Positions 29,056-40,144 of a DNA stretch of 64,000 bases are shown piece after piece (position 1 is the first letter of the stretch; each line of letters starts with the position of its first letter). Origin of the DNA: Rivularia sp. PCC 7116 (GTDB taxonomy: Bacteria > Cyanobacteriota > Cyanobacteriia > Cyanobacteriales > Nostocaceae). The position numbers and the translations under genes are program-made. The stretch lies in NCBI RefSeq assembly GCF_000316665.1, contig NC_019678.1, positions 1,984,001-2,048,000 on the forward strand. The letters are read 5' to 3'. A model generated the notes under the pieces. It made no database searches. It saw only the letters and a program-made list of their open reading frames with translations, and was not told the DNA's origin.

Positions 29056-29979
29056 ATGGATTGGAATAACTGGATATACTTTGGAAGCGGATTAGGATTA
29101 GGAATAGTTACTTGTCGGTTTTTGCTAAACAAAAATATTTCTAATCAATTATTTGTTTCCGAACCAGAACAAGAAAATAAGCAGAATATATCAGACTTAT
29201 CTCAACGCATGAGAGAAGTTGAATTGGCTTACCATATGGCACGCGAAATGAGTCAGTTTAAAGCCGGATTTCTGGCACGTACTACTCATGTATTGCGATC
29301 GCCCCTTAATGGTTTAATTGGGTTGCATCAATTAATCTTATCGGATTTATGCGAAAATCCAGAGGAAGAACGGGAATTTATTGGTCAAGCTCACGAACGA
29401 GCTTTACAATTATTAAATCTTATTGATGAAATACTTCATATTGCCAGAGCAGAACACGGTAATAGTAAATTGGATATTGGTTCTTGCTCTTTAAATAAAA
29501 TTTTACTTGAAGTATATGAGTTAACCTACATGCTGGCTGAAAATCGTAATTACCCGTTTGATATATCGTACTCAAGCGAGGAAATTTATGTTTTGGCAGA
29601 TCGTCGTTGGTTAAGACAAATATTAGTCACGTTAATAGATACTGCTATTTCTAATATGGAGGAAGGTACAATATCTGTTTCTGCGAAAGCTGATGATAAA
29701 AATAATGTTGCCTATATTTGGTTGGATGTACCTCGCGATGCCATTCCTTCTAGCGAACCCATAGATTTAATCGAGTCGGAAGACAATAAAAAAATGGACG
29801 AGCAAGAAATTGAGCTAATCCAAAGAGGAATGAAGCTATTACTAAATCAAACTCTAATTGAAGTTATGGGAGGAAATCTCGAAATAGTTTCATATCCCGA
29901 AACAAATAGAAGTGAAAATTTGTCCAGGCTGCAAATTTCTATCCCTCTAGAAACTCAGTTAGCTGAGTTACAGCATTGA
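29056..29979 (+). CDS. Histidine-kinase-like protein with degenerate ATP-binding domain
   Basis: A 307-residue protein: one N-terminal membrane helix (about 5-24), a short coiled region, a HisKA-like domain and a divergent HATPase region. The H-box reads FLARTTHVLRSPLNGLIG, so the phosphorylatable His is present, but the N-box position reads RRWLRQILVTLIDTAISN without its Asn-containing consensus. The DxGxG box is replaced by WLDVPRDAIP, and the G2 region reads GMKLLLNQTLIEVMGGNL, lacking GLGL. ATP binding is therefore doubtful. It may accept phosphate from another kinase or act as a scaffold. No response regulator is adjacent. Confidence 0.8.
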   Translation: MDWNNWIYFGSGLGLGIVTCRFLLNKNISNQLFVSEPEQENKQNISDLSQRMREVELAYHMAREMSQFKAGFLARTTHVLRSPLNGLIGLHQLILSDLCENPEEEREFIGQAHERALQLLNLIDEILHIARAEHGNSKLDIGSCSLNKILLEVYELTYMLAENRNYPFDISYSSEEIYVLADRRWLRQILVTLIDTAISNMEEGTISVSAKADDKNNVAYIWLDVPRDAIPSSEPIDLIESEDNKKMDEQEIELIQRGMKLLLNQTLIEVMGGNLEIVSYPETNRSENLSRLQISIPLETQLAELQH

Positions 29980-30415
29980 GACTATCTAAATTTGTAAGAT
30001 TTGAACGATTGTATATCACCATCGTTGTAGAACTATTCTGCTCAAAACCAATTTTCTCGTAAAATCTTTGCTGGTGAGTAGTCATTAAATAGACACGTTC
30101 CACTTTACTCATCCGGGGATGACTCAGAACCGTTTCTACTAATTTACTACCGAGTCCAGTTCCACGAAAATCTGGGTGAATTACAACATCCCAAATAGTT
30201 GCACGATAAACACCGTCACCTGTTGCTCTAGCAAAACCAATTAATTGCTGTTTATTCCACACAGCGATGACTGGCTCGCTATTTTTGATGGCTTCTGCTA
30301 AATCCTCTAGATTTCGCTCTTTTGCCCAAAAAGCGCCTAAAGTAAACAGTTTCTGTAATTGCACTATGTCAATTTTTGATTTTGCATCGCTAAATAAAAT
30401 CTGAGAATTATTCAT
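29939..30415 (-). CDS. GNAT N-acetyltransferase
   Basis: A 158-residue GNAT protein, paralogous to the one at 24612: core LIGFARATGDGVYRATIWDV and acetyl-CoA site IHPDFRGTGLGSKLVE, then RFYEKIGFE. It lacks the Ser/Thr-rich N-terminus of that paralogue. Its last 41 bases overlap the 3' end of the convergent kinase-like gene, so both C-termini are constrained by the same bases. The C-terminal 20 residues, in the overlap, are not part of the GNAT core. Substrate unknown. Confidence 0.85.
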   Translation of the reverse strand: MNNSQILFSDAKSKIDIVQLQKLFTLGAFWAKERNLEDLAEAIKNSEPVIAVWNKQQLIGFARATGDGVYRATIWDVVIHPDFRGTGLGSKLVETVLSHPRMSKVERVYLMTTHQQRFYEKIGFEQNSSTTMVIYNRSNLTNLDSLNAVTQLTEFLEG

Positions 30416-30664
30416 GTATCGTAACCAGATAGAAGTTTTATTGTGCTGTTATAGCAAGCTTTTTCTTAGTGTCGCAAAGCTCTCTAGTTTTCTGGGGTTT
30501 AATCAAAAGCTGTAAACCGATATTTTTCTGTTTCTTTTCGCATAATCCTTAATAATATTATATAAAACTAACATTTTGAAAATAAAAATTCATAATAATT
30601 AATATTTTTATAGTCAATTAAAATTAATTTATAAAATTAAATTGTAAAAACTAAATTATAAAAA

Positions 30665-31060
30665 TTATTTACACACCCATTTCCATAAAGGATGAGAAGA
30701 ACCCTTTCTTTGGATTCGATAAACTTGCTTTTCCAAACGCTGCTTTTCCACTGCTGGCATCCCAAACAATATATTACGACTTTGCCAAATTAAAACAGCA
30801 AGAGTCATGCCCATGCACAAACCCAAACCAGCAGCAGCAAAGGGGTGGAACAATAAACCATATCGAACTGAAGCCCAAGTGAAATATTCCTGCAACAGTT
30901 CAATTTCTGCGCTCAATTCCAACAAACATAAAGGTGCTAATGTTAGCCACAAAAATCCAACTAACAGCCATCGCCCGTAAACCGTAAGCCTATGCAGTTT
31001 TTGCACCTGTTGAGTGAAAGATGGATCGGAAGATGGTTGTTCTATTGGAGCCATAAGCAT
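30665..31060 (-). CDS. Conserved membrane protein, unknown
   Basis: A 131-residue protein with two membrane helices (about residues 30-50, GRWLLVGFLWLTLAPLCLLE, and 75-95, AAAGLGLCMGMTLAVLIWQS) and a basic C-terminal tail (about 100-131). The second Met (residue 3) is an alternative start. I recognise no family; layout and position suggest a cyanobacterial protein upstream of secF. A short-repeat tract separates it from secF. Confidence 0.7.
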   Translation of the reverse strand: MLMAPIEQPSSDPSFTQQVQKLHRLTVYGRWLLVGFLWLTLAPLCLLELSAEIELLQEYFTWASVRYGLLFHPFAAAGLGLCMGMTLAVLIWQSRNILFGMPAVEKQRLEKQVYRIQRKGSSHPLWKWVCK

Positions 31061-31071
31061 CAGAAGATAAA

Positions 31072-31112
31072 TAATGGGTAACGGGTAATGGGTAATAGGT
31101 AATAGGTAATAA
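31072..31112. repeat. Short tandem heptanucleotide repeat
   Basis: About five degenerate copies of TGGGTAA/TAGGTAA. A further degenerate stretch of related units (TTACC, CTATTA) runs at about 31164-31198. Confidence 0.8.
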
Positions 31113-31215
31113 CTTAGAAAAAGTAAATTTATGCAGGATTTTAATATTCTTTTCTTATCTCTTACCTGATATTCCTATTACCACCTACCTATTAACCACT
31201 TTTTGCAAATAATTG

Positions 31216-32199
31216 TTAGCTGTTGACTGTTAACTGTTCGTTATTTCCACCAGCAGGGGGAGGATCTAATTTTTCTTGACGTTCGCGCCACCAAGCAAGA
31301 AGCGTGCTAGCGATAAAGATACTAGAATATGCTCCTGCTAAGAAACCAAGAATCAGCGCTAAAGCAAAGTTTTTTAGGGTTTCCCCGCCGAATAAAAAGA
31401 TTGCAATCAATGACAGTAAAGTTGTCAGCGTAGTATTTATAGATCGTGCTAAAGTTTGATTTACCGCATCGTCTACAATTTCAACAATAGGACGATTGGG
31501 ATTCACTTTTAAAGTTTCCCGGATGCGGTCGTAAATTACTACGGTATCGTTAACCGAAAAACCAGTAATTGTGAGTAAAGCAACAATAAATAAGCTATCT
31601 ACTTCTATACCAAACAGCAATCCAAATATCGAGAATATTCCTACCGTCATTAAGATATCGTGGAAAGTCGCAACAATGGCAAATATTGCGTAGTCCTTCT
31701 GAAATCTAATAGACAAGTAAATTATAATACCAGTAAAAGCAACTATCAAGGAAGTGATTCCAGAGTTAAATAACTGCCTTCCTAAAGTCGGCCCAACAGT
31801 ATCAATTTGACGTTTCTTGGAATCGAAAGTACCGATTTTTTCGCCTAAAGCATTTTCTAGCTGGGTGCGTTTTTCGACATCTAAGGTTTTGGTACGAATT
31901 AACACACCGTTATCTTCACCAGTTTCTCTATCGGCAATCAGTTGGATGCTGCTATCAGCTAAATCCTGAGATGCAACAACTTCCCGGACTAGGTTGATAT
32001 CTACTGGTCGATCGCAGTTATTGGGCAAATTACAGTCCCGTTCAAACTGCAATCGCGTACCGCCGACAAAGTCCAAACTAGGACGTAGTGGTGCCCCAAT
32101 TTGCTGCCAAGACACCAACATAGAAATGATGCCAGCTAAAACGATAGCTCCGGAAATACTCCACCATAGAGTTCGCGATTTATTAACACTTATTTTCAT
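31216..32199 (-). CDS. secF: Protein translocase subunit SecF
   Basis: A 327-residue six-helix membrane protein that, with SecD, uses the proton-motive force to aid export through SecYEG. Signatures: [12 protein letters not shown] near the N-terminus, [13 protein letters not shown], then [20 protein letters not shown] with VVIYDRIRE, and [17 protein letters not shown]. Its start overlaps the secD stop by 4 bases (ATGA), so the pair is coupled. The last residues (NNEQLTVNS) are encoded by repeat-like DNA (see findings). Confidence 0.96.
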   Translation of the reverse strand: MKISVNKSRTLWWSISGAIVLAGIISMLVSWQQIGAPLRPSLDFVGGTRLQFERDCNLPNNCDRPVDINLVREVVASQDLADSSIQLIADRETGEDNGVLIRTKTLDVEKRTQLENALGEKIGTFDSKKRQIDTVGPTLGRQLFNSGITSLIVAFTGIIIYLSIRFQKDYAIFAIVATFHDILMTVGIFSIFGLLFGIEVDSLFIVALLTITGFSVNDTVVIYDRIRETLKVNPNRPIVEIVDDAVNQTLARSINTTLTTLLSLIAIFLFGGETLKNFALALILGFLAGAYSSIFIASTLLAWWRERQEKLDPPPAGGNNEQLTVNS

Positions 32200-33620
32200 C
32201 TGGCAGCCTCTGCCTTATTTGAAGTGGGCAGGTTGGGACAGAAAAGTTCTGGCTTGCGTATTGAATCAATTCTGATTGCTAAAAACATTAACGTGCGGCT
32301 ACAAGTTACTGCTGTAAACATACTAACTGCCACCCCTACAGCCAAAGTTACGGCAAAGCCTTTGACTAAGCCAAATCCCAACCAAAACAGCGCTGCACAG
32401 GCAATCAGTGTAGTGACATTACTATCTAAAATACTAGACCATGCTCGGTAAAAACCAGATTCAACTGAACGATAAAGTGATTTACCAGCTCGTAATTCTT
32501 CCCGAGTGCGCTCAAAAATAAGCACGTTAGCATCAACCGCCATACCAATACTAAGGACGAAACCGGCAATACCGGGTAAAGTTAAAGTTACGCCAAGTAA
32601 AGCAAAACAAGCCCAAGTTAGAAGGGCGTAAATTACCAAAGCAATATCAGCAATAATTCCTGGCAGTCTGTAATAAACTACCATAAATATTAATACTAAA
32701 ATTAAACCACCAACACCAGCGTAAATACTGCGTTTAATGCTGTCTAATCCCAATGTGGCACCGACTGTACGATTTTCGACAATTTCTATTGGTACTGGTA
32801 GCGAACCACCCCGCAGTTGTACTGCTAAATCTTGAGCTTGTTGTGCTGTAAAATTACCTTCAATTACAGCATTACCGCCAGTGATTCCTGTGTTACTCCA
32901 TTTTATTCCGACAGAAGCAGCACTAATTAATTCATTATCCAGAAAAATACCAATACTGCGTCCCGTACCTGCCAGATTTTTGGTTAATTCTGCAAATAAC
33001 TTGCCACCTTCTTGATTAAATTCAAGCCCTGCACTCCAACCCCGCGCACCTTGCTGGGGGTTTAAAGGATTGGCATTATTTAAATATTTACCTGTTAGCG
33101 GCTTTTCTAAACTTTCAAATAATTCAACGATCGCTTCTTGGTTAATCTTCAGATCTTGTTGATTTTTTTCAATAGCCGCTTCATCTCTTTCTTCAGCAGC
33201 AAGTAATTCTGCCTGTTGAGCTTTGAGCTGCTCGCGATTGGCTCTTAAAGCAAAAACCTGAGTTTCCGTCCCCGGTTTTTGAGTTTTAAACTCTAATTGT
33301 GCCGTACCACCTAAAACTCGTTCGGCTTGCGCTGGATTATCAACACCAGGTAGCTGAACCAAAATTTTATCGCTGCCAGCAGTTTGAATTACGGGTTCGG
33401 AAACTCCAAGTCCATTAACTCGATTACCCAAAACCGTTTGCACCGCTTCTAATTCCCGTTCACCTATCTGCTTAATTTCAGGAGTCGTCTTAACTTGAAT
33501 AGTCAGTTGCGAACCCCCTTGCAAATCTAGCCCCAAAGGCACTTCAATTGTTGCAATTACCGTCACTGCGGCAATTACCAAAACAAAAATCAAGGCTAAA
33601 AACAATCGCTGTTTTTGCAT
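32196..33620 (-). CDS. secD: Protein translocase subunit SecD
   Basis: A 474-residue partner of SecF. It has the N-terminal helix, [14 protein letters not shown], a large periplasmic domain (about 30-275) and six membrane helices in total, with [20 protein letters not shown] and the [19 protein letters not shown] segment. The length is short compared with E. coli SecD (615), as usual in cyanobacteria. Upstream is pdhB; the spacer carries two repeat tracts. Confidence 0.96.
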   Translation of the reverse strand: MQKQRLFLALIFVLVIAAVTVIATIEVPLGLDLQGGSQLTIQVKTTPEIKQIGERELEAVQTVLGNRVNGLGVSEPVIQTAGSDKILVQLPGVDNPAQAERVLGGTAQLEFKTQKPGTETQVFALRANREQLKAQQAELLAAEERDEAAIEKNQQDLKINQEAIVELFESLEKPLTGKYLNNANPLNPQQGARGWSAGLEFNQEGGKLFAELTKNLAGTGRSIGIFLDNELISAASVGIKWSNTGITGGNAVIEGNFTAQQAQDLAVQLRGGSLPVPIEIVENRTVGATLGLDSIKRSIYAGVGGLILVLIFMVVYYRLPGIIADIALVIYALLTWACFALLGVTLTLPGIAGFVLSIGMAVDANVLIFERTREELRAGKSLYRSVESGFYRAWSSILDSNVTTLIACAALFWLGFGLVKGFAVTLAVGVAVSMFTAVTCSRTLMFLAIRIDSIRKPELFCPNLPTSNKAEAAR

Positions 33621-33694
33621 ACCATCCCCAAAAAGCGCGACAAACGCTATAATAACGTTTCTTTATCTGATATGAGTGAAGAGTTATTAATTAA

Positions 33695-33790
33695 TGGGCA
33701 TGGGGCATGGGGCATTGGGCATTGGGCATGGAGAAAAAAGATAAAATTCCAATTACCCATTACCAATTACCTATTACCCATTACCCTATT
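33695..33790. repeat. Two short tandem repeat tracts between pdhB and secD
   Basis: 33695-33731 holds five to six heptamer units of TGGGGCA/TTGGGCA. 33749-33790 holds about six units of AATTACC/CATTACC. Both are Nostocales-type heptamer repeats and occupy over half of the spacer between two co-oriented genes. Confidence 0.85.
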
Positions 33791-33793
33791 AAC

Positions 33794-34777
33794 TTAAACT
33801 CGTGCTGAAACCATTTTTTCTACTGCTTCAACAATTTGTGCTGGTTGAACAATTGTCAGATTTTCTAATTTACCGTTGTAAGGTGTGGGGATATCTTGAG
33901 AAGAAAGTCGCAGTACGGGGGCATCTAACTCATCAAACAAGCGCTCGTTGATTGAAGCGATAATTTCTGCTGCTATACCGCCGGTTCTCATGCATTCTTC
34001 TACAATAATGACTCGATGAGTTTTACGTATAGATTCGCCGATGGTATCAAAATCTAAGGGTTTTAAAGAAATTAAATCGATAACTTCTGGGTCAAAACCC
34101 GATTTTTCTAAAGTCTTTACGGCTTGCATTACATGATGACGCATTCGCGAATAAGTTAGGATTGTGACATCTTTTCCACTTCGCACAACTTCTGCTTTAT
34201 CTAGTGGCAGTAAGTACTCTTCTTCGGGTAAATCTTCTTTTAAGTTATAAAGCAGCACGTGTTCAAAGAACAGTACTGGATTGTCGTCGCGAATAGCAGA
34301 TTTTAATAAACCTTTAGCATTGTAAGGTGTAGAACAAGCAACAATCTTCAACCCTGGAACAGCTTGGAAGTAAGCTTCTAAACGTTGGGAATGTTCTGCA
34401 CCTAGCTGTCTTCCTACTCCACCTGGTCCGCGAATTACTAAAGGTATTTTAAAGTTACCGCCGGAAGTGTAGCGCAACATCCCGGCATTATTAGATATTT
34501 GGTTGAAGGCTAATAGCAAAAAGCCCATGTTCATGCCTTCAATTATCGGTCTTAACCCGGTCATTGCAGCACCTACTGCCAACCCAGTAAAGCTATTTTC
34601 AGCAATGGGTGTATCTAATACTCTGAGTTCCCCATATTTTTTGTATAAGTCTTTGGTAACTTTGTAGGAACCACCATAATGTCCTACGTCTTCACCGAGT
34701 ACCATCACGGTTTTATCTCGTGCCATTTCTTCATCGGTGGCTTCCCGCAAAGCATTAAAAAATAGTGTTTCTGCCAT
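33794..34777 (-). CDS. pdhB: Pyruvate dehydrogenase E1 component, beta subunit
   Basis: The E1 beta subunit forms, with PdhA (not in this window), the thiamine-diphosphate enzyme that decarboxylates pyruvate. I placed the start at 34777 ([20 protein letters not shown], 327 residues) because the family begins there; an in-frame upstream ATG at 34849 would add 24 basic residues. Signatures: [56 protein letters not shown] and [17 protein letters not shown]. Upstream of secD on the same strand. Confidence 0.95.
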   Translation of the reverse strand: MAETLFFNALREATDEEMARDKTVMVLGEDVGHYGGSYKVTKDLYKKYGELRVLDTPIAENSFTGLAVGAAMTGLRPIIEGMNMGFLLLAFNQISNNAGMLRYTSGGNFKIPLVIRGPGGVGRQLGAEHSQRLEAYFQAVPGLKIVACSTPYNAKGLLKSAIRDDNPVLFFEHVLLYNLKEDLPEEEYLLPLDKAEVVRSGKDVTILTYSRMRHHVMQAVKTLEKSGFDPEVIDLISLKPLDFDTIGESIRKTHRVIIVEECMRTGGIAAEIIASINERLFDELDAPVLRLSSQDIPTPYNGKLENLTIVQPAQIVEAVEKMVSARV

Positions 34778-35220
34778 TAGATCAAAAATTACAAATATTG
34801 TTGAATGAATCTTATCGCGTCTCCTAAAAAAATACGGTAAAAACTGCACGGCTCGCGCAAAAATACCGAAAATTTTAGAAGTAAAGATGAATAAACCACT
34901 GCATCGTATTGAATTATATAGCCTTTATTCAATAGAAGATGACACTTTGAGTTAAAGCAGGAATTAGATTTACATCTTGTATATTTAGCACATACCAGCT
35001 TTAGAGATTTTTTTCAACTGTAGATACGATTGCTTGTGTTTCAATATACTAAATTTAGTATTCCAGTACACAATTATTTCCAAAATTTCCCACATTTAAA
35101 AATTAGTTGTTAATTAATTGAAGACTAATAACTATAAAATCTCATGGTAATTTTTGCCGTTCGTAATGTTGTTTGGTTATAGTCAAAAGTCATAAATGAA
35201 CAGTAGTAAAATTCTCAAAC
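34778..35220. other. Intergenic region upstream of pdhB
   Basis: Probably carries the pdhB promoter and leader. AT-rich; no gene or repeat array seen. Confidence 0.4.
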
Positions 35221-35270
35221 AAACAAAAACTCCAGCGTCATAATTCACTGATAGAGCTAAAACGCCGGAG
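35221..35270 (-). terminator. Terminator of the XRE-family gene
   Basis: CTCCAGCGT (35230-35238) pairs with ACGCCGGAG (35262-35270) with one mismatch. On the minus strand the stem is followed by TTTTTGTTTG. It lies about 185 bases after the regulator stop codon. Confidence 0.6.
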
Positions 35271-35454
35271 ATAAATTTTGACTGCAATCAGAGTTGCTTA
35301 ACCGCTAAAAATACGGCTACATTCAACAGATAATTACGCTAAACGCACTAAAGAAAAGAGCTAACAAATAACTTTCCTGATTATTTATTCTACAAAGAAT
35401 TTTAGGTGATAATTCTCTTTGTAAGAATATCGGCTTCTCCTGACTAATAATAAT

Positions 35455-35799
35455 TTAGTGGTTAAAAGAAACTGTTGAATCTTCTACAGAAGTTACTTGA
35501 GTTACGCTCTTTTCAGACTCGCTTGCTCCAGAAGTTGTAGGAAGCTGACTCACGGGAAACCTTCTTGGCCTTCCCGGTTTACGCTTATGCCTTTGGTTAA
35601 TAGATTTTTCACTTGCTTCTGCTAACTCTTCTGGCGTGCATTTAAATAGGCGCAATGCATCCCAGTACTTTTTCGGTGTCATAGTTGGCTCGGTTCGCCC
35701 AGCTTCCCAGTTGCGAACACTTGTTTCACTGATTGCAAGCCTGAAGGCAACCTCTGCACGGCTGAGTCCCGCACGTTCTCTCAGGACTTGCATATCCAT
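35455..35799 (-). CDS. XRE-family regulator with AT-hook-like tail
   Basis: A 114-residue protein. Residues 2-60 form an HTH_3/XRE domain (LRERAGLSRAEVAFRLAISE and TSVRNWEAGRTEP). Residues 66-82 read NQRHKRKPGRPRRFP, which contains the Arg-Gly-Arg-Pro-like GRP core of an AT-hook flanked by basic residues. The remaining 30 residues are Ser/Thr-rich and disordered. The conserved segment CTPEELAEASEK follows the HTH. Targets are unknown. It is a single-gene unit with its own terminator; upstream is a 409-base spacer. Confidence 0.85.
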   Translation of the reverse strand: MDMQVLRERAGLSRAEVAFRLAISETSVRNWEAGRTEPTMTPKKYWDALRLFKCTPEELAEASEKSINQRHKRKPGRPRRFPVSQLPTTSGASESEKSVTQVTSVEDSTVSFNH

Positions 35800-36208
35800 A
35801 TCTCAATGCTCCCTTTTTAAAACTCATTAATTGGATTTATTAAATCAATTGACGTAAAAATGCCAACTGAAAATTCTTTGTTAACAATATTATTGTATAG
35901 GACATTGTATACCCGTATAGCAATCTAACCATACTGCAATCTTCTACTTTCTTCGATCTATTTATTTTGCAATATCTATAAAAAGGTAGATGTGGTAAAT
36001 ATGATTATGCTTATTCAACTATTTACATTAAACTTCTGCTCATCAATATGCGAATAATAATAATTTTTTGTTATACAGTCAGTTTGTTAATACTAATTTT
36101 TTAATTCAATTCTAAATTAATAATTATTGATATCTCGACGCAAAGTTTAACGTCGAGATATTGCGTTTAGAGTCAGCACCACAAATTAATCCTGGTGTTT
36201 TTTTCTGC
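35800..36208. other. Spacer between hemB and the XRE-family gene
   Basis: AT-rich. The stretch TCGACG...CGTCGA near 36137-36162 (ATATCTCGACG and CGTCGAGATAT) is an inverted repeat just after the hemB stop on the minus strand and may terminate hemB. No gene seen. Confidence 0.45.
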
Positions 36209-37189
36209 TTATTTCAGCCATCGTGCGGCATCTTTGGCATGATAAGTCAAAATTAGATCGGCACCAGCACGTTTGAAGCTAGTTAAAGTTTCTAGTACAA
36301 CTCGTTCTTCGTCGATCCAACCATTGATGGCTGCGGCTTTAATCATAGAATACTCCCCAGAAACGTTATAAGCAGCAACAGGAAGATGGCAAGCTTGCTT
36401 AACTTGCCAAATAACGTCCATATATGACAAAGCAGGTTTGACCATTAGCATGTCAGCCCCTTCGGCAATATCTATTTCTATTTCTTTGATTGCTTCGCGG
36501 GAATTTCCTGGGTCCATTTGATAAGTTCGGCGATCGCCAAACTGCGGGGATGAGTCAGCCGCGTCGCGGAACGGTCCGTAATAGGCAGAAGCATATTTCG
36601 CAGCATAGGATAAAATCGGCGTATCTTGGAAGCCTGCTTCATCCAAACCTTCCCGAATAGCTTGTACAAAGCCGTCCATCATTCCGGAAGGAGCAATGAT
36701 ATCCGCGCCAGCTTTTGCTTGGGATACTGCGGTTTTTTTGAGCAATTCTAAGGTGGGGTCATTTAAAACTCTACCGCTTAAATCGCCCACTTCTAAATAA
36801 CCGCAGTGACCGTGACTGGTATATTCGCACAAGCAAGTGTCGGCAATGACAATTAAATCCGGTACTGCTTCTTTGATCGCGGTAGCAGCTTTTTGAACGA
36901 TGCCGCAATCATGCCAAGCTCCTGTAGCTTCTACGTCTTTATCTTCAGGAATACCAAATAAAATAACTGCTGGAATTCCTAAATCGTAAACTTCTTTGGC
37001 TTCATCAACAATTTTGTCGCAAGAAAGTTGAAAAACTCCCGGCATCGATTTTACTTCATTGGCTACACCTTCACCGGGTACCGCAAACAAAGGATAAATT
37101 AAATCGTTTGTATTCAATACGGTTTCGCGTACCATCCGACGTAATTGAGCATGGCTACGCAGACGGCGAGGACGATGAGTAGGAAACAT
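36209..37189 (-). CDS. hemB: Delta-aminolevulinic acid dehydratase (porphobilinogen synthase)
   Basis: A 326-residue enzyme that condenses two 5-aminolevulinates to porphobilinogen, feeding haem, chlorophyll and bilins. Signatures: the start [19 protein letters not shown], the metal-binding loop [14 protein letters not shown] with three Cys, [15 protein letters not shown] and the Schiff-base Lys in [15 protein letters not shown]. The Cys-containing loop indicates a zinc-type site rather than the Asp-rich magnesium type of plants, as is known for some cyanobacterial enzymes. Length is normal. Single-gene unit. Confidence 0.96.
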   Translation of the reverse strand: MFPTHRPRRLRSHAQLRRMVRETVLNTNDLIYPLFAVPGEGVANEVKSMPGVFQLSCDKIVDEAKEVYDLGIPAVILFGIPEDKDVEATGAWHDCGIVQKAATAIKEAVPDLIVIADTCLCEYTSHGHCGYLEVGDLSGRVLNDPTLELLKKTAVSQAKAGADIIAPSGMMDGFVQAIREGLDEAGFQDTPILSYAAKYASAYYGPFRDAADSSPQFGDRRTYQMDPGNSREAIKEIEIDIAEGADMLMVKPALSYMDVIWQVKQACHLPVAAYNVSGEYSMIKAAAINGWIDEERVVLETLTSFKRAGADLILTYHAKDAARWLK

Positions 37190-38046
37190 AATTTTTTTAA
37201 ACAGTAAGGAAAACTTTTACAGACAGAACCCAAAGCGTCACAACTGCCAAGCAAGATTGCACTTGAGAAGGGCAAACTGCAAACAGCGCTTAACTGTCCT
37301 ATGCCCTACTGTCTGAGAAGATGTGGGGCAATTTTGTATTGTACAGCTAGCTTTATATATATCCTATAAAAGCTTGAAAAAACTATATTGAAAAAATTAT
37401 TTAAACAACTGATTCAAACAGTTAAGAAAAATATAGTTATCAAATGAAATCTAGTTAAGACTGAAAACTATTTTGTCAATAAATTTTTATAAATTTTTAC
37501 TCATTTCCTTGGCAAGCAAGGAGCAATAAATCTGGAGGAAGAAGGATACTTATCTTTTTCTTCTAAAAAATATGTGTTAAATTCTCCAGCTTCGTAGGGT
37601 TCCTTCCGTTGTAGTAAATGGCGGTAAAATCCCCATTGCAATTCCAGCCTTCTTTCCTCTTGCTTCGTTTAATATTTTTATTCACAGCTTAGCTAAATTA
37701 TTGCTCAAATAAAATAGGCTTAAGCATGTAGCTGTACGCTTAATGCTTAAGCACAAATTTGATTAATATCCTTGAAATTTTCATAACGTTAAGATGGCGC
37801 TTTTTTCACAGGCTGACGACATCTATAATCATTAGTTTTATATCTCGGACTAAAAAGTAATGCTTCCGGAAGCTTGGAAAGCGTTAGTTTGTAAATGCTG
37901 TAATGCTATTAGTACATGAAGCCAATTCGCCAAAAATTAAGTAGGTCAGTGTGAGGAGCAATAAGTGAGAAGATTGTATTTTTGACTTTTGCCTATTGTC
38001 AGGAATTAGATTTACGCATGGAAAGCTTCTGATTGGAGAACCAAGA
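37190..38046. other. Intergenic region with an inverted repeat
   Basis: AT-rich, about 860 bases. GCTTAAGCAT (37718-37727) and ATGCTTAAGC (37743-37752) form a perfect 10-base stem with a 15-base loop; it is not followed by a strong T-run. No gene supported; a 70-codon minus frame at 37884-38096 overlaps the next gene and looks like noise. Confidence 0.45.
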
Positions 38047-38388
38047 TTAAACAACTCTAAATATGAAAGGATAGCGAAAAGCTTTCTCCGACTCATTTAA
38101 AACACTATACAGTGCCCAAATAGTAAGTCCCCAATGGACGACAAACCATAAACCCAATAGAGGGGCAAGTAAGCCAAAAGTAACCCAAACCAGCGCAGTT
38201 ATAATTAGTCCACACAACCAGACATTTAAATGGAAGTTGAGAGCTTCTTTTGCATTTTCTTTGACAACTGGATCTTTAACGGTAAAAAGTATAACAATAG
38301 GAACGGCAATAGATACAAATGTGAAGTTAAAAAAAATCGCTCCATGACAAAGTGCTGATAAAAGCTTTCTACTGTCGGTGTCGTACAT
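38047..38388 (-). CDS. DUF4870-family small membrane protein
   Basis: A 113-residue protein with three membrane helices: about 10-35 (ALCHGAIFFNFTFVSIAVPI), 55-80 and 80-100. The segment KENAKEALNFHLNVWL is the DUF4870 hallmark (ExxxALNFQ). The family is related in fold to Tic20-like proteins; no biochemical role is known to me. It is divergent from prfC with a 136-base spacer. Confidence 0.85.
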   Translation of the reverse strand: MYDTDSRKLLSALCHGAIFFNFTFVSIAVPIVILFTVKDPVVKENAKEALNFHLNVWLCGLIITALVWVTFGLLAPLLGLWFVVHWGLTIWALYSVLNESEKAFRYPFIFRVV

Positions 38389-38524
38389 TTTCTCCTCCCC
38401 TGATGTTGAGCTTTTGAATTATATAACGAACCGATTACCTTGATAGTTGTCTTAAGATTAAAAGACTTCTGCTAATCAAAGAAAAACTATTGTTTTAGTT
38501 AGAATACAATCAAACAAATACCTT

Positions 38525-40144
38525 ATGTCAACTGAACTTGAGAACGAAATTTACGAAGAAGTTGAACGTCGTCGCAATTTTGCCATTATTTCTCACCCAG
38601 ATGCTGGTAAAACTACTTTGACTGAAAAATTACTTTTGTACGGGGGTGCTATTCATGAGGCTGGTTCTGTAAAAGCTCGAAGAGCGCAGCGTAAAGCTAC
38701 TTCTGACTGGATGGCAATGGAACAGCAAAGGGGTATTTCTATTACCTCAACAGTGTTACAGTTCGAGTACAAAAATTGTCAAATAAATTTATTAGATACT
38801 CCCGGACACCAAGACTTTAGTGAAGATACATATCGAACTCTGAGCGCTGCCGATAATGCGGTGATGTTGATTGACGTAGCAAAGGGCTTAGAACCGCAAA
38901 CGCGAAAATTATTTGAAGTTTGTAAAATGCGGGGTATCCCAATTTTTACTTTTGTCAATAAACTTGACCGTCCCGGAAGAGAAGCCCTAGAACTTTTAGA
39001 TGAAATTGAGCAAGAATTAAATTTACAGACTTATGCGGTAAATTGGCCTATCGGCATGGGCGACCGTTTTAAAGGTGTATTTGACCGTCAGGAACAAAAA
39101 ATTCACTTGTTTGAAAGAAGTGCCCACGGTAGCAAGGAAGCGGCGAATACGATAGTTGACTTGGGTGATGCCAAAATTGAAGAACTTTTAGAACAAGACC
39201 TTTATCATCAACTCAAAGATGATTTGGAACTTTTAGATGGAGTCGGTCCCGAATTAGATATAGATTTGATTCATCAAGGCAAAATGACTCCGGTGTTTTT
39301 TGGCTCGGCGATGACTAATTTTGGCGTGGAATTATTCTTGCAGAATTTTCTCCAATACGCTCTTAAGCCTGGTTCTCACTCTAGTAGCTTGGGCGAAATT
39401 CCTCCAACTTATCCAGATTTTTCCGGATTTGTGTTCAAGCTACAAGCAAATATGGACCCCAAACACCGCGATCGCGTTGCTTTTATCCGCGTATGTACTG
39501 GTCGGTTTGAAAAAGATATGACGGTGAACCATGCCCGTACTGGTAAAAACGTCCGTTTATCCCGTCCGCAAAAACTTTTTGCTCAAGAGCGAGAATCCAT
39601 TGATGAAGCTTATCCGGGGGATGTTATCGGTTTAAATAATCCCGGTGTTTTTGCAATTGGCGATACAATTTACACTGGTAAAAAATTAGAATATGAAGGC
39701 ATCCCTTATTTTTCACCAGAATTATTTGCCATTTTGAGAAACCCCAATCCTTCTAAATTCAAGCAATTTCAAAAAGGCGTAACGGAATTGCGCGAAGAAG
39801 GAGCAGTGCAAATCATGTATTCGGTAGATGAATCCAAACGCGACCCAGTTTTGGCTGCAGTCGGTCAGCTACAGCTTGAAGTTGTACAATACCGTTTGGA
39901 AAATGAGTATGGTGTAGAAACTCGTTTAGAATATTTGCCTTACAGCGTTGCTCGTTGGGTTGAAGGTGGTTGGGAAGCTTTGGAAAAAGTGGGACGTTTA
40001 TTCAACACTACTACCATGAAAGATAGTATGGGAAGACCCGTACTGTTGTTTCGGAATGAATGGAACACTTCTCAGTTAAAGCAGGATCATCCAGAGTTGA
40101 AATTAAATGCGATCGCTCCGGTATCTGGAAAAACTTTAACTTGA
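38525..40144 (+). CDS. prfC: Peptide chain release factor 3
   Basis: A 539-residue translational GTPase that removes RF1/RF2 from the ribosome. The G-domain motifs are [15 protein letters not shown] (P-loop), [23 protein letters not shown] and NKLDR; domain II/III segments include GDTIYTG and [13 protein letters not shown]. Length is normal (E. coli 529). The start ATG is chosen by family. Single-gene unit. Confidence 0.96.
   Translation: MSTELENEIYEEVERRRNFAIISHPDAGKTTLTEKLLLYGGAIHEAGSVKARRAQRKATSDWMAMEQQRGISITSTVLQFEYKNCQINLLDTPGHQDFSEDTYRTLSAADNAVMLIDVAKGLEPQTRKLFEVCKMRGIPIFTFVNKLDRPGREALELLDEIEQELNLQTYAVNWPIGMGDRFKGVFDRQEQKIHLFERSAHGSKEAANTIVDLGDAKIEELLEQDLYHQLKDDLELLDGVGPELDIDLIHQGKMTPVFFGSAMTNFGVELFLQNFLQYALKPGSHSSSLGEIPPTYPDFSGFVFKLQANMDPKHRDRVAFIRVCTGRFEKDMTVNHARTGKNVRLSRPQKLFAQERESIDEAYPGDVIGLNNPGVFAIGDTIYTGKKLEYEGIPYFSPELFAILRNPNPSKFKQFQKGVTELREEGAVQIMYSVDESKRDPVLAAVGQLQLEVVQYRLENEYGVETRLEYLPYSVARWVEGGWEALEKVGRLFNTTTMKDSMGRPVLLFRNEWNTSQLKQDHPELKLNAIAPVSGKTLT

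Noticed and set aside
37884-38096. Minus-strand 70-codon frame
   Set aside because: It overlaps the 3' end of the DUF4870 gene and has no coding character.
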